Origin: an uncultured Lachnospiraceae bacterium
GTDB taxonomy: Bacteria; Bacillota; Clostridia; Lachnospirales; Lachnospiraceae
NCBI GenBank assembly: GCA_900553355.1
Contig: USDK01000026.1
Location: forward strand, 1-39,057
DNA length: 39,057 bases
Reading direction: 5' to 3'
Below are positions 23,093 through 30,821 of this stretch, piece by piece. The notes under the pieces are model-generated. The model was given only the letters and a program-made list of their open reading frames with translations. It searched no databases and had not been told where the DNA came from. The number at the start of each line of letters is the position of its first letter. The stretch's first letter is position 1. The position numbers and the translations under genes are program-made.

Positions 23093-24079
23093 TTATTGTT
23101 TGTGCTGAAAATTTTTCGAATAATGAATCTGATCATCGTTCGTAATAAATACCGCATCCACATTGTCCAGCTGATTGACCAGATTCATTCCCTTGTCATA
23201 TCCCAGCAGGAAGCAGGTGGTACTGAGAGTATCCGCCGTCAGAGAAGAGTCTGTGATGATCGTTACGCTGTAAAGATTATTTTCACAAGGGTATCCGGTA
23301 GAAGGATCCAGGATATGGTGGTAAATTTTATCCCCGTCCTTGAAATACCGCTGATAGACGCCGGAGGTCACGATGGTTTTGTCAGAAAGCTTTACAGAAG
23401 TAACAGGCGTGCCCGTTTTGGCGAAGGGTTCCTGGATACCGATATTATAATCAGAGCCATCCAGCTTGGAACCCATGGCGATGATATTGCCGCCAAGATC
23501 GATCAGGGCATGGTGGATTCCTTCCTCTTCCAGATAATCTCTCAGCCGGTCGGCAATATAGCCCTTTGCAATGGCTCCAACATCCAGTCTGGCATAAGGA
23601 TCCAGAAGGCGGACAGTATTATCACGTATCATAATGTTTTTATAGTTTACATGGCTGACCGCATCAGCAATTGCAGCGGCATCGGGTACGGCAGGAGCTT
23701 CAGAATTAAAATCCCAGAGACTGGATACAGAACCGATGGTAATATCAAAAAGTCCGCCGGACAGCTTGCTATAATAGATACTCTTTTTGATCAGTGTAAT
23801 GGTCTCGTCCGAAACTTCCACCGGGGATCCCCCTGCCTGGTTTATTTTTGATATTTCACTGTCTTCTCTCTTGTCTGAAAACATGGAATCATATTTTTTG
23901 CACAATTTTTCACAGCCCTTCAGGACAGAATCATCTGCCGCGTCATAAATCCTGACGCTGATGGCGGTATCAAATAAAGTATCGGTGTAAGTCTGATTCC
24001 GCTGAGAAGGCAGCCCCGAACAGCCGGACAGTATCAGGACAGACACCGTCAGCAGCGCGGCTAACTTTTTATATTTCAT
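23093..24079 (-). CDS. apbE: ApbE-family FAD:protein FMN transferase (lipoprotein)
   Basis: The 328-residue enzyme attaches FMN from FAD to threonine residues of exported flavoproteins. A lipoprotein signal peptide ends at LSGCSG, so Cys20 is the likely lipidated residue and the enzyme acts outside the membrane. Family motifs include DTLFDTAISVRIYDA near 33-47, the DVGAIAKGYIADR loop near 167-179 and TSGVYQRYF near 239-247. The ATG has GAGGTG five bases upstream. Its likely substrates are RnfG and RnfD, encoded just upstream. It is on the opposite strand to the rnf genes and shares a promoter region with the divergent NusG-II gene. Confidence 0.94.
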   Translation of the reverse strand: MKYKKLAALLTVSVLILSGCSGLPSQRNQTYTDTLFDTAISVRIYDAADDSVLKGCEKLCKKYDSMFSDKREDSEISKINQAGGSPVEVSDETITLIKKSIYYSKLSGGLFDITIGSVSSLWDFNSEAPAVPDAAAIADAVSHVNYKNIMIRDNTVRLLDPYARLDVGAIAKGYIADRLRDYLEEEGIHHALIDLGGNIIAMGSKLDGSDYNIGIQEPFAKTGTPVTSVKLSDKTIVTSGVYQRYFKDGDKIYHHILDPSTGYPCENNLYSVTIITDSSLTADTLSTTCFLLGYDKGMNLVNQLDNVDAVFITNDDQIHYSKNFQHKQ

Positions 24080-24112
24080 ATATGCACCTCAGATTTTAAA
24101 TTTATCAGTGCT

Positions 24113-24141
24113 ATTATAGCATGACATGTAGTTGATGGCAA
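24113..24141 (-). promoter_or_regulatory. Predicted promoter of apbE
   Basis: On the minus strand TTGCCA (24136-24141) and TATAAT (24113-24118) are 17 bases apart. Its -35 box overlaps the -35 box of the divergent promoter by two bases. Confidence 0.8.
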
Positions 24142-24160
24142 AGATTTGTTGTGTTAAAAT
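24132..24160 (+). promoter_or_regulatory. Predicted promoter of the NusG-II/Gx operon
   Basis: TTGATG (24132-24137) and TAAAAT (24155-24160) are 17 bases apart. Transcription would start near 24167, which rules out the earlier in-frame start at 24132 for the next gene. Confidence 0.75.
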
Positions 24161-24191
24161 AGTGGCTAGAGAAAAAAAGGGGTATTTTGCG

Positions 24192-24563
24192 ATGAAAATA
24201 AAATTACAGAAAAAAGATATCATCCTGATCATTCTGATCGTGTGTATTGCACTGCTTGCATTTCTGGCTCATCAGGTAATCGGCAGCGACGGCGCAGGCA
24301 AGGTAACTGTTAAGGTAAACGGAAAGCTGGAAGGAACCTACAGCCTTTCAGAAGACCAGGAGATCGAGATCAACGGCGGAACCAATATACTGCAGATAAA
24401 AAACGGAAAGGCAGATATGATAGAGGCGGACTGTCCGGATCAGCTCTGTGTCAATCAGCGTGCGGTTTCCCGACAAGGGGAGAGTATCATCTGCCTGCCT
24501 AATAAGGTGGTCGTAGAAGTAGAGAGCAGTGAGAGCAGCCAGATGGATGCTGTGACAAACTAG
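24192..24563 (+). CDS. NusG domain II-containing membrane-anchored protein (EetA-like)
   Basis: The product has 123 residues. A basic N-terminus and one membrane helix (about 9-28) are followed by an outward-facing domain with three cysteines in the family pattern CPDQLC (81-86) and CLPNKVVVEV (101-110). Despite the family name it is not a transcription factor. In Firmicutes such proteins occur beside Gx transporters and ApbE enzymes. From memory, EetA of the Listeria electron-transfer locus belongs here. The start at 24192 lies ten bases after a GGGG site and just downstream of the predicted promoter, so I reject the longer 143-residue reading. The next gene starts 11 bases downstream. Confidence 0.85.
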   Translation: MKIKLQKKDIILIILIVCIALLAFLAHQVIGSDGAGKVTVKVNGKLEGTYSLSEDQEIEINGGTNILQIKNGKADMIEADCPDQLCVNQRAVSRQGESIICLPNKVVVEVESSESSQMDAVTN

Positions 24564-24574
24564 GAGGAAAAGGC

Positions 24575-25066
24575 TTGAAAAGCAGAGTCGCTTATTTTGG
24601 TGTTTTTACGGCGCTGGCATTAATATTCAGCTATATAGAGTCACTGATCCCGTTTCAGATCGGCATACCAGGGATAAAGCTTGGACTGGCAAATCTGATT
24701 ATCGTGGTTGCTCTTTATAAATTGAGTCTGAAGGAAACCTATCTTTTATCCATCGTCAGAGTGCTATTATCCGGATTTTTGTTTGGAAATTATTTCAGCA
24801 TTATCTATAGCCTTGCGGGCGGTCTTTTCAGTCTGACCGTGATGGCGCTTTTGAAACGCCAGGGAGGATTTAGCGTCATGGGAATCAGCCTTGCAGGCGG
24901 AGTATCTCATAATATCGGGCAGCTGGCAGTGGCAATGATCGTGGTGGAGACATACAGTGTCATGTATTATCTTCCGGTACTCCTTGTGGCAGGGATGATC
25001 ACCGGATTTTTTATCGGCGCTGTAGCGGCCGGCATGCTGAAAAGACTTGTAAACATACAGTTTTAG
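24575..25066 (+). CDS. Gx transporter family protein (HepS component I-like, EetB-like)
   Basis: This 163-residue hydrophobic protein has about five or six helices and contains GIPGIKLGLANLIIVVALY near 30-48. This region marks the family often annotated as heptaprenyl diphosphate synthase component I, or Gx transporter. The fold resembles substrate-binding subunits of ECF transporters, so a role in moving a small molecule (flavin or quinone precursor has been suggested) is possible. The TTG start follows AGGAGG by eight bases. It is always close to the NusG-II gene in this arrangement and is followed nine bases later by ruvA, so ruvAB may share the transcript. Confidence 0.85.
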   Translation: MKSRVAYFGVFTALALIFSYIESLIPFQIGIPGIKLGLANLIIVVALYKLSLKETYLLSIVRVLLSGFLFGNYFSIIYSLAGGLFSLTVMALLKRQGGFSVMGISLAGGVSHNIGQLAVAMIVVETYSVMYYLPVLLVAGMITGFFIGAVAAGMLKRLVNIQF

Positions 25067-25074
25067 GAGGAATT

Positions 25075-25689
25075 ATGATTTCATATATCAGGGGAATACT
25101 GGATTCTTTTGAAGAAGATAAAGTGATCGTAGACGTAGGAGGGGTCGGCTACGGAATCTATATGTCCGGGCAGGATATGGCACGGCTTACACCGGCCGGC
25201 AGTGAGGTGAAAATATATACCTATCTGAGTGTCAAGGAAGATGCAATGAAGCTTTATGGATTCCTGACCAGAGACGCACTCCAGGTGTTCCGTCTTCTGA
25301 TCGGGGTCAGCGGCATCGGACCCAAAGGAGGACTGGGGATTTTATCCGCTCTGACGCCGGATGATCTCAGGTTTGCTGTGGCGGCCGGAGATGTGAAGGC
25401 GGTCTGCAAGGCGCCTGGAATCGGGAAAAAGACGGCAGAAAAACTGATCCTGGAGCTCAAAGATAAGCTGAACCTGGAAGATGCATTGTCCCATGATATG
25501 CCAGGCGGCGGAGAATCTGCGGAACTACCGGCGCATATCGGGGATGCGCAAAATGATGCAGTACAGGCCCTGGTGGCCCTGGGGTATGGAAGTACGGAGG
25601 CGCTTAAGGCCGTTCGTCAGGTAGATTGGACAGAAGATATGGAGACAGAAGATTTATTAAAACAGGCATTGAAAAATATGGCGTTTTAG
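25075..25689 (+). CDS. ruvA: Holliday junction DNA helicase subunit RuvA
   Basis: The 204-residue protein binds four-way DNA junctions as a tetramer and loads RuvB. An N-terminal OB-fold (about 1-62) is followed by helix-hairpin-helix motifs (GVSGIGPKGGLGILSAL near 78-94 and APGIGKKTAEKLILELKDK near 113-131) and a C-terminal domain that contacts RuvB (about 155-204). The ATG is preceded by AGGAGG. It is separated from ruvB by 16 bases, the usual order. Confidence 0.96.
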   Translation: MISYIRGILDSFEEDKVIVDVGGVGYGIYMSGQDMARLTPAGSEVKIYTYLSVKEDAMKLYGFLTRDALQVFRLLIGVSGIGPKGGLGILSALTPDDLRFAVAAGDVKAVCKAPGIGKKTAEKLILELKDKLNLEDALSHDMPGGGESAELPAHIGDAQNDAVQALVALGYGSTEALKAVRQVDWTEDMETEDLLKQALKNMAF

Positions 25690-25705
25690 TAGATAAGGAG
25701 CAGGC

Positions 25706-26707
25706 ATGAGCAGACGAATCATTACGACAGAAAATCTGGAAGAAGATAAAAAAATAGAAAACAATCTCCGGCCCCAGCTTCTGGAGGATTATATCGGCCA
25801 GGAGAAAGCAAAAGAGACCTTAAAAATCTATATTGAAGCGGCAAAGGCCAGGAATGAAGCACTGGATCATGTGCTTTTTTATGGCCCTCCGGGCCTTGGA
25901 AAGACAACTCTTGCAGGTATTATTGCAAATGAAATGCAGGTCAATATGAAGATTACCTCCGGACCTGCCATTGAAAAGCCGGGGGAAATGGCAGCCATCT
26001 TAAATAACCTTCAGGAGAAAGATGTGCTGTTTGTGGATGAGATCCACCGCCTGAACCGACAGGTAGAAGAAGTTCTGTATCCGGCAATGGAAGACTATGC
26101 CATCGATATCATGATCGGAAAGGGAGCGAGCGCCAGATCGATTCGTCTGGATCTTCCGAAATTTACCCTGGTGGGAGCCACAACCCGGGCAGGAATGCTG
26201 ACGGCGCCTCTTCGGGACCGGTTTGGCGTGGTGAACCGGATGGAGTATTATACCATCGAGGAGTTAAAGACAATTATTCTGCGCTCAGCAAAAGTGCTGG
26301 AAGTCGGGATCGATGAAAGAGGCGCCGAAGCCCTGGCAAAACGTTCCCGGGGAACGCCAAGACTTGCAAACCGGCTCTTAAAGAGAGTCCGCGATTTTGC
26401 CCAGGTCAAGTATGATGGTTATATTACAAAGGAAGTGGCAGACTATGCTCTGGATCTCCTGGATGTGGACAAGGAAGGACTGGATCAGACAGACCGGGAC
26501 CTCTTGCTTGTAATGATCGAAAAATTTGACGGAGGTCCGGTAGGGCTGGATACACTGGCCGCGGCTTTGGGGGAAGATGCAGGAACCATTGAGGATGTCC
26601 TGGAGCCTTATCTTCTGAAAAACGGGTTTATTCAGAGGACTCCAAGAGGCAGGATCGTCACAGAGCACGCATGGCGGCACCTGGGGATCCCCTGGGAAAA
26701 AAAATAG
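25706..26707 (+). CDS. ruvB: Holliday junction branch migration ATPase RuvB
   Basis: The 333-residue AAA+ motor drives branch migration with RuvA. Walker A GPPGLGKTT lies near 58-66, Walker B FVDEIHRL near 109-116, sensor 1 GATTRAGMLT near 154-163, the arginine finger region APLRDRFG near 165-172, and a winged-helix C-terminal domain ending TPRGRIVTEHAWRHLG. Length and motifs are normal. The ATG start has AAGGAG upstream. RuvC is not encoded nearby, as is usual in Firmicutes. Confidence 0.97.
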   Translation: MSRRIITTENLEEDKKIENNLRPQLLEDYIGQEKAKETLKIYIEAAKARNEALDHVLFYGPPGLGKTTLAGIIANEMQVNMKITSGPAIEKPGEMAAILNNLQEKDVLFVDEIHRLNRQVEEVLYPAMEDYAIDIMIGKGASARSIRLDLPKFTLVGATTRAGMLTAPLRDRFGVVNRMEYYTIEELKTIILRSAKVLEVGIDERGAEALAKRSRGTPRLANRLLKRVRDFAQVKYDGYITKEVADYALDLLDVDKEGLDQTDRDLLLVMIEKFDGGPVGLDTLAAALGEDAGTIEDVLEPYLLKNGFIQRTPRGRIVTEHAWRHLGIPWEKK

Positions 26708-26736
26708 TTGGTTTTTACAGCAGATTAGTTTATAAT
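26708..26736 (+). promoter_or_regulatory. Predicted sigma-A promoter of zapA
   Basis: TTGGTT (26708-26713) and TATAAT (26731-26736) are 17 bases apart, directly after the ruvB stop codon. This gives zapA its own transcript with a leader of about 30 bases. Confidence 0.75.
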
Positions 26737-26772
26737 AGTTATCAAGATTAGGAAAGTTCGAGGAGGCTTCTC

Positions 26773-27186
26773 ATGGCATCATCAAAAAATTATACGGAAG
26801 TATTAATCGGGGGAAAGGTATTTACACTCAGTGGTTTTGAGAGTGAAGAGTACCTGCAGAAGGTGTCTACCTACCTGAATCATAAAATCGAGGAGTGCAG
26901 CAGCAGCGACGGCTACCGAAAGCAGAGCGCAGAGACGAGAAGCATCCTGCTGGCCCTTAATATAGCCGACGACTATTTTAAAGCGAAAAAGCAGGGCGGC
27001 ACGCTGGAGAGCGACATCGAGACAAAAGATAAAGAGATGTATGATCTGAAGCATGAGTTGATTTCGGTTCAGATCAAACTGGAAAATGCAGAAAAGGCTA
27101 TGGACAAGTTAAAAGAAGAGAACAAAGACCTGCAGATGAAAATTGTCCAGCTGGAAACAGAGATCAAAAATAATCGCAAAAAATAG
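26773..27186 (+). CDS. zapA: Cell division protein ZapA
   Basis: The product is a 137-residue cytosolic protein that binds FtsZ and promotes Z-ring bundling. The N-terminal ZapA head (about 1-80) begins with KNYTEVLIGGKVFTLSGFES. Residues about 84-135 are a long charged coiled coil. The ATG follows CGAGGAGG by six bases. It has its own promoter and a terminator right at its end, so it is monocistronic apart from read-through. Confidence 0.9.
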   Translation: MASSKNYTEVLIGGKVFTLSGFESEEYLQKVSTYLNHKIEECSSSDGYRKQSAETRSILLALNIADDYFKAKKQGGTLESDIETKDKEMYDLKHELISVQIKLENAEKAMDKLKEENKDLQMKIVQLETEIKNNRKK

Positions 27187-27209
27187 GCTGTCTTTGGACA
27201 GCCTTTTTT
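27186..27209 (+). terminator. Rho-independent terminator after zapA
   Basis: GGCTGTC and GACAGCC form a perfect seven-base stem around TTTG, followed by TTTTTT. The stem begins on the last base of the zapA stop codon. The U32 gene starts only 14 bases later with no visible promoter, so some read-through is likely. Confidence 0.88.
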
Positions 27210-27222
27210 CAAGGGGAAAGAT

Positions 27223-29340
27223 ATGAAGAAACAACAAGTGGAGATATTGGCGCCTGCCGGATCCTATGAGTGTCTTGAGGCAGCGGTCTGTGCAGGAGCA
27301 GATGCGGTATATGTGGGCGGTTCCCGTTTCGGAGCCCGGGCTTATGCAGAAAATTTCCAGGAAAAGGAGCTTCTGGAGGCGTTGGATTACGTACATATCC
27401 ACGGACGTAAAATGTATCTGACAGTCAATACCCTGATCAAGGAATCGGAGCTGATGGATGTATATGACTTCCTTCTCCCGTTTTACCGGCAGGGACTGGA
27501 CGGGGTAATCGTGCAGGATCTGGGGGCAGGGGAACTGATCCGTGAGGCGTTTCCGGACATGGAGCTGCATGCCAGTACCCAGATGACGGTGACAGGAGCA
27601 GGAGGCGCTGCCTTTTTAAAAGAAAAAGGCTATGTGCGCGTCGTTCCGGCCAGAGAGCTGTCGCTGGAAGAGATCCGGAATATAAAAGAGAAGACGGGAC
27701 TTGCGGTAGAATGTTTTGTCCATGGAGCGCTGTGCTACTGTTACTCCGGTCAGTGTCTGATGAGCAGCATGATCGGCGGAAGAAGTGGAAACCGGGGACA
27801 GTGTGCCCAGCCCTGCCGCCTTCCTTATGCAGTGAAGGGAGAGAAGCCGGCAGACCTGATGAGCATGAAGGATCTTTGCACCATTGATCTGCTGCCGGAG
27901 CTTCTGAAAGCAGGCATAGACTCCTTCAAGATCGAAGGAAGGATGAAGCGGCCGGAGTATGTTGCTGAGGTAGTAGAAATTTACCGCAGATATGCTGATC
28001 TTTATCTGGATGGAACCAGGCCTTATGCGGTGAAGGAAGAAGACAGACGCCGTCTGTACGGGGCATATCAGAGACGGGGATATACAGAAGGATACTACAG
28101 GCAGCATAACGGAAAGCAGATGATCTCTCTCAAGAGACCTGCGGCAGAGGAAGAAAAAAAATCGACGGGAACTTTCAAAATACAAGAAAAAATTAATGGG
28201 AAGTTAACATTTTCACCGGAAAACCATGTTAAACTGTTAGTGGAGTATCAGGATCTGGCCGTGGAATGTGAAGGACCGGTTCCGGAGTCGGCTCTCAGAC
28301 AGCCGCTTAATAAAGATCGGGTGGAAAAGCAGATGAGAAAGACAGGAAATTCAGAGTTTCAGTTCGAAAATCTGGAAATTTCCATGGAAGGAAATCTCTT
28401 CCTTCCCATGCAGGCGGTCAATGAATTAAGGAGAAATGCTCTCGAACGGCTGACGCAGGAGATTCTTGCGCCGCACCGGAGGAATGTGGACAGCAGCAGG
28501 CCTTTTCAGATTGAGAAGGAAGAAGAGGGGACGTCCCTGATATTGTCTGCGCTGGTTCAGTCGGTGCCTCAGCTGGAGGCGGCAGCGGACTGTGAAGGTA
28601 TATCGCGGATTTATATAGACAGTATGACGGGGAGCCGTCCGGTAGTAAAAAAGATTATGGAAAAGACAGGGGCAGAGAAGGAATTTTATCTTGCGATGCC
28701 TTATATTTTCCGGGAAGAGATCCGTAAGAAGTTTGGAAGAGATTATGCATCGGTTCTGGAGGATTATGACGGGGTGCTGATCCGGAACCTGGAGAGTCTG
28801 AACTTTCTCAGGGAAAAGGGTTATGATAAGCCGGTCCGGGCAGACTATAATCTGTATGTATGTAACCGATACAGCAGAGAGCTTTTTCTCAGAGAGGGAA
28901 TTCAGGGAGTGACTGCCTCTCCGGAGCTGAATCAGAAGGAGCTTTTTTTCCTTGGGATCCAGGGACAGACACTGGCTGCATATGGATATCAGCCGGTGAT
29001 GGTAACGGCAAACTGTATCAGAAAGACGACCGGCAGATGCGAAAAAAAACCTGGATATCTGTATATCAGCGACCGGTATCGGAAAAAATTTGCAGTGAAA
29101 ACATGCTGCGACTACTGTTATAATGTAATTTATAATTCAGCGCCGCTGTTCCTGGCAGATCTGGCGGAAGAAATCCGTCCTATGCATCCGGGGGAAATCA
29201 GACTTGACTTTTCAACGGAGTCCGGACAGGAGACGTCTTTGATGATACATACATATCATAAGGCTTTTTTGAAGAACGAGAAAATAAAGAGCCCTGAAAT
29301 GGAATATACAAGAGGACATTTTAAAAGGGGAGTAAAGTAG
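27223..29340 (+). CDS. U32 family peptidase / RlhA-like protein
   Basis: The product has 705 residues. The N-terminal TIM-barrel-like U32 domain (about 5-320) holds the family signature ECFVHGALCYCYSGQCLMSS at 163-182. Cysteines in GQCAQPCR (194, 198) follow, which in related enzymes help hold an Fe-S cluster. A DUF3656-like region lies at about 325-440. A second barrel-like region follows, with C-terminal cysteines in CIRKTTGRC and CCDYCYN. Members include RlhA, which hydroxylates 23S rRNA C2501, and proteins annotated as collagenase-like peptidases. The long two-part form fits the RlhA type, but activity cannot be decided here. The ATG follows AAGGGGAAA. Confidence 0.88.
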   Translation: MKKQQVEILAPAGSYECLEAAVCAGADAVYVGGSRFGARAYAENFQEKELLEALDYVHIHGRKMYLTVNTLIKESELMDVYDFLLPFYRQGLDGVIVQDLGAGELIREAFPDMELHASTQMTVTGAGGAAFLKEKGYVRVVPARELSLEEIRNIKEKTGLAVECFVHGALCYCYSGQCLMSSMIGGRSGNRGQCAQPCRLPYAVKGEKPADLMSMKDLCTIDLLPELLKAGIDSFKIEGRMKRPEYVAEVVEIYRRYADLYLDGTRPYAVKEEDRRRLYGAYQRRGYTEGYYRQHNGKQMISLKRPAAEEEKKSTGTFKIQEKINGKLTFSPENHVKLLVEYQDLAVECEGPVPESALRQPLNKDRVEKQMRKTGNSEFQFENLEISMEGNLFLPMQAVNELRRNALERLTQEILAPHRRNVDSSRPFQIEKEEEGTSLILSALVQSVPQLEAAADCEGISRIYIDSMTGSRPVVKKIMEKTGAEKEFYLAMPYIFREEIRKKFGRDYASVLEDYDGVLIRNLESLNFLREKGYDKPVRADYNLYVCNRYSRELFLREGIQGVTASPELNQKELFFLGIQGQTLAAYGYQPVMVTANCIRKTTGRCEKKPGYLYISDRYRKKFAVKTCCDYCYNVIYNSAPLFLADLAEEIRPMHPGEIRLDFSTESGQETSLMIHTYHKAFLKNEKIKSPEMEYTRGHFKRGVK

Positions 29341-29348
29341 GTGGAAGA

Positions 29349-30821
29349 TTGGTCAACATTATTGTAGAAGTATCAAAATATCTGATGATCATATTGATGA
29401 CGATCTATACATATCTGTGTTTCAGTATCTTCGGATATTCGGATCCGGACAGGAAGAGAAGCCTCCTGAAAAAGCAGAATGTATTGATGTTTGCAATCCA
29501 GCTGGTAGCATATATGGTTATGTATCTTAAGACAGAGGATATCCGGATGCTTGCGTTTTATCTGATGCAGGTAGTTCTTTTTGGGGCTACGATTCTTCTG
29601 TATACCAATATTTATCCAAAGGTCTCAAGACTGGTGGTAAATAATATGTGTATGCTGCTCTGTGTCGGGATGATCATGCTGACAAGGCTGGATTATGAAA
29701 AAGCGTTTAAACAATATATCATTGCGGCAGGGGCGATTGCTGTCAGCCTGGTGGTGCCCGTGATCATACGGAAGTTCAAAAAACTTTCGGAGTGGCGGAC
29801 TTTTTATGCGGTGGCAGGACTGTTTTCCCTGGCTATCGTAGTAGTCATCGGGCAGGTGTCCTACGGAGCCATGCTGGGATTTTCCATTGGCGGCATCAGC
29901 ATTCAGCCTTCAGAACTGGTGAAGATTATTTTTGTGTTTTTTGTGGCATCCAGTTTTAAAAAGTCGCTGGAATTCCGGAATATTGTGATTACGACAGCAG
30001 TGGCTGCCTTTCATGTGCTGATCCTGGTGGTGTCCAGGGATCTGGGCGCTGCGCTCATTATTTTTGTGGTGTACCTGGCAATGCTCTATGTTGCCACCAG
30101 ACAGCCGCTTTATGTGCTGGCAGGCCTGGGGGCAGGGAGTGTGGCATCGGTGGCGGCATATTATCTGTTTGGCCATGTAAGGACGCGAGTGATCGTATGG
30201 AGAGATCCCTTTGCTGCTTATGATAACGGAGGCTATCAGGTCGCCCAGTCATTGTTTGCGATCGGCACCGGAGGATGGTTCGGAATGGGGCTGTTTCAGG
30301 GGGAGCCGGATACCATCCCGGTAGCGGCAGAAGATTTTATCTTTTCGGCTATCTCAGAGGAGATGGGCATCATTTTTGCACTCTGCATCATTCTGGTGTG
30401 TGTAAGTGTTTATATTATGTTTCTCAATATTGCCATGCAGCTGCACAGCATGTTTTACAAAATGGTGGCGCTGGGACTTGGCACCTGTTACATCTTTCAG
30501 GTATTTCTTACGATCGGCGGTGTGACAAAGTTTATTCCGTCTACCGGTGTGACGCTTCCGCTGGTAAGCTACGGCGGAAGTTCACTCTTAAGCACGTTGA
30601 TCATGTTTGCGATTATACAGGGACTTTATATTTTAAGAGAGGACGAGGAAGAGATCATTGAAAGAAAGAAGAAGGAAAGGATACGAGCAAAGAGAAGCGG
30701 ACAGGAAGCAAAGACGAGAGCTGGAAAAGCAGGCAATGTCACGCAAAGACCGCAGAGAAGCAGAAAAACAAGACAGGAAGAAGAAAAAAGAAAAGCAGCG
30801 AGGAAACAAAGAGTTCGCTAG
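29349..30821 (+). CDS. SEDS-family peptidoglycan glycosyltransferase (FtsW/RodA/SpoVE)
   Basis: This 490-residue membrane protein has 11-12 predicted helices and polymerises glycan strands from lipid II. The family motif region VAAEDFIFSAISEEMG lies near 326-341, and TGVTLPLVSYGGSSLLS lies near 400-416. The C-terminus (about 435-490) is a long tail of alternating Lys, Arg and Glu. The start is TTG at 29349, five bases after AGGTGG. The class B penicillin-binding protein downstream is its expected transpeptidase partner, in the manner of RodA-PBP2 or FtsW-FtsI pairs. The 3' end overlaps that gene by 164 bases in another frame. Whether it serves elongation, division or sporulation cannot be settled here. 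Confidence 0.9.
   Translation: MVNIIVEVSKYLMIILMTIYTYLCFSIFGYSDPDRKRSLLKKQNVLMFAIQLVAYMVMYLKTEDIRMLAFYLMQVVLFGATILLYTNIYPKVSRLVVNNMCMLLCVGMIMLTRLDYEKAFKQYIIAAGAIAVSLVVPVIIRKFKKLSEWRTFYAVAGLFSLAIVVVIGQVSYGAMLGFSIGGISIQPSELVKIIFVFFVASSFKKSLEFRNIVITTAVAAFHVLILVVSRDLGAALIIFVVYLAMLYVATRQPLYVLAGLGAGSVASVAAYYLFGHVRTRVIVWRDPFAAYDNGGYQVAQSLFAIGTGGWFGMGLFQGEPDTIPVAAEDFIFSAISEEMGIIFALCIILVCVSVYIMFLNIAMQLHSMFYKMVALGLGTCYIFQVFLTIGGVTKFIPSTGVTLPLVSYGGSSLLSTLIMFAIIQGLYILREDEEEIIERKKKERIRAKRSGQEAKTRAGKAGNVTQRPQRSRKTRQEEEKRKAARKQRVR

Noticed and set aside
23060..23851. A 263-residue plus-strand open frame over apbE
   Set aside because: apbE on the minus strand has full motifs, a signal peptide, a ribosome binding site and a promoter. 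The plus-strand frame overlaps it almost wholly and resembles nothing.
24132..24191. An earlier start for the NusG-II protein at 24132
   Set aside because: The region contains the predicted promoter, with the transcript starting near 24167, so it is unlikely to be translated.
30275..30661. A 128-residue plus-strand frame inside the SEDS gene
   Set aside because: It is an out-of-frame reading of the conserved membrane protein without a ribosome site or recognisable domain. The genuine overlap with the PBP begins only at 30658.
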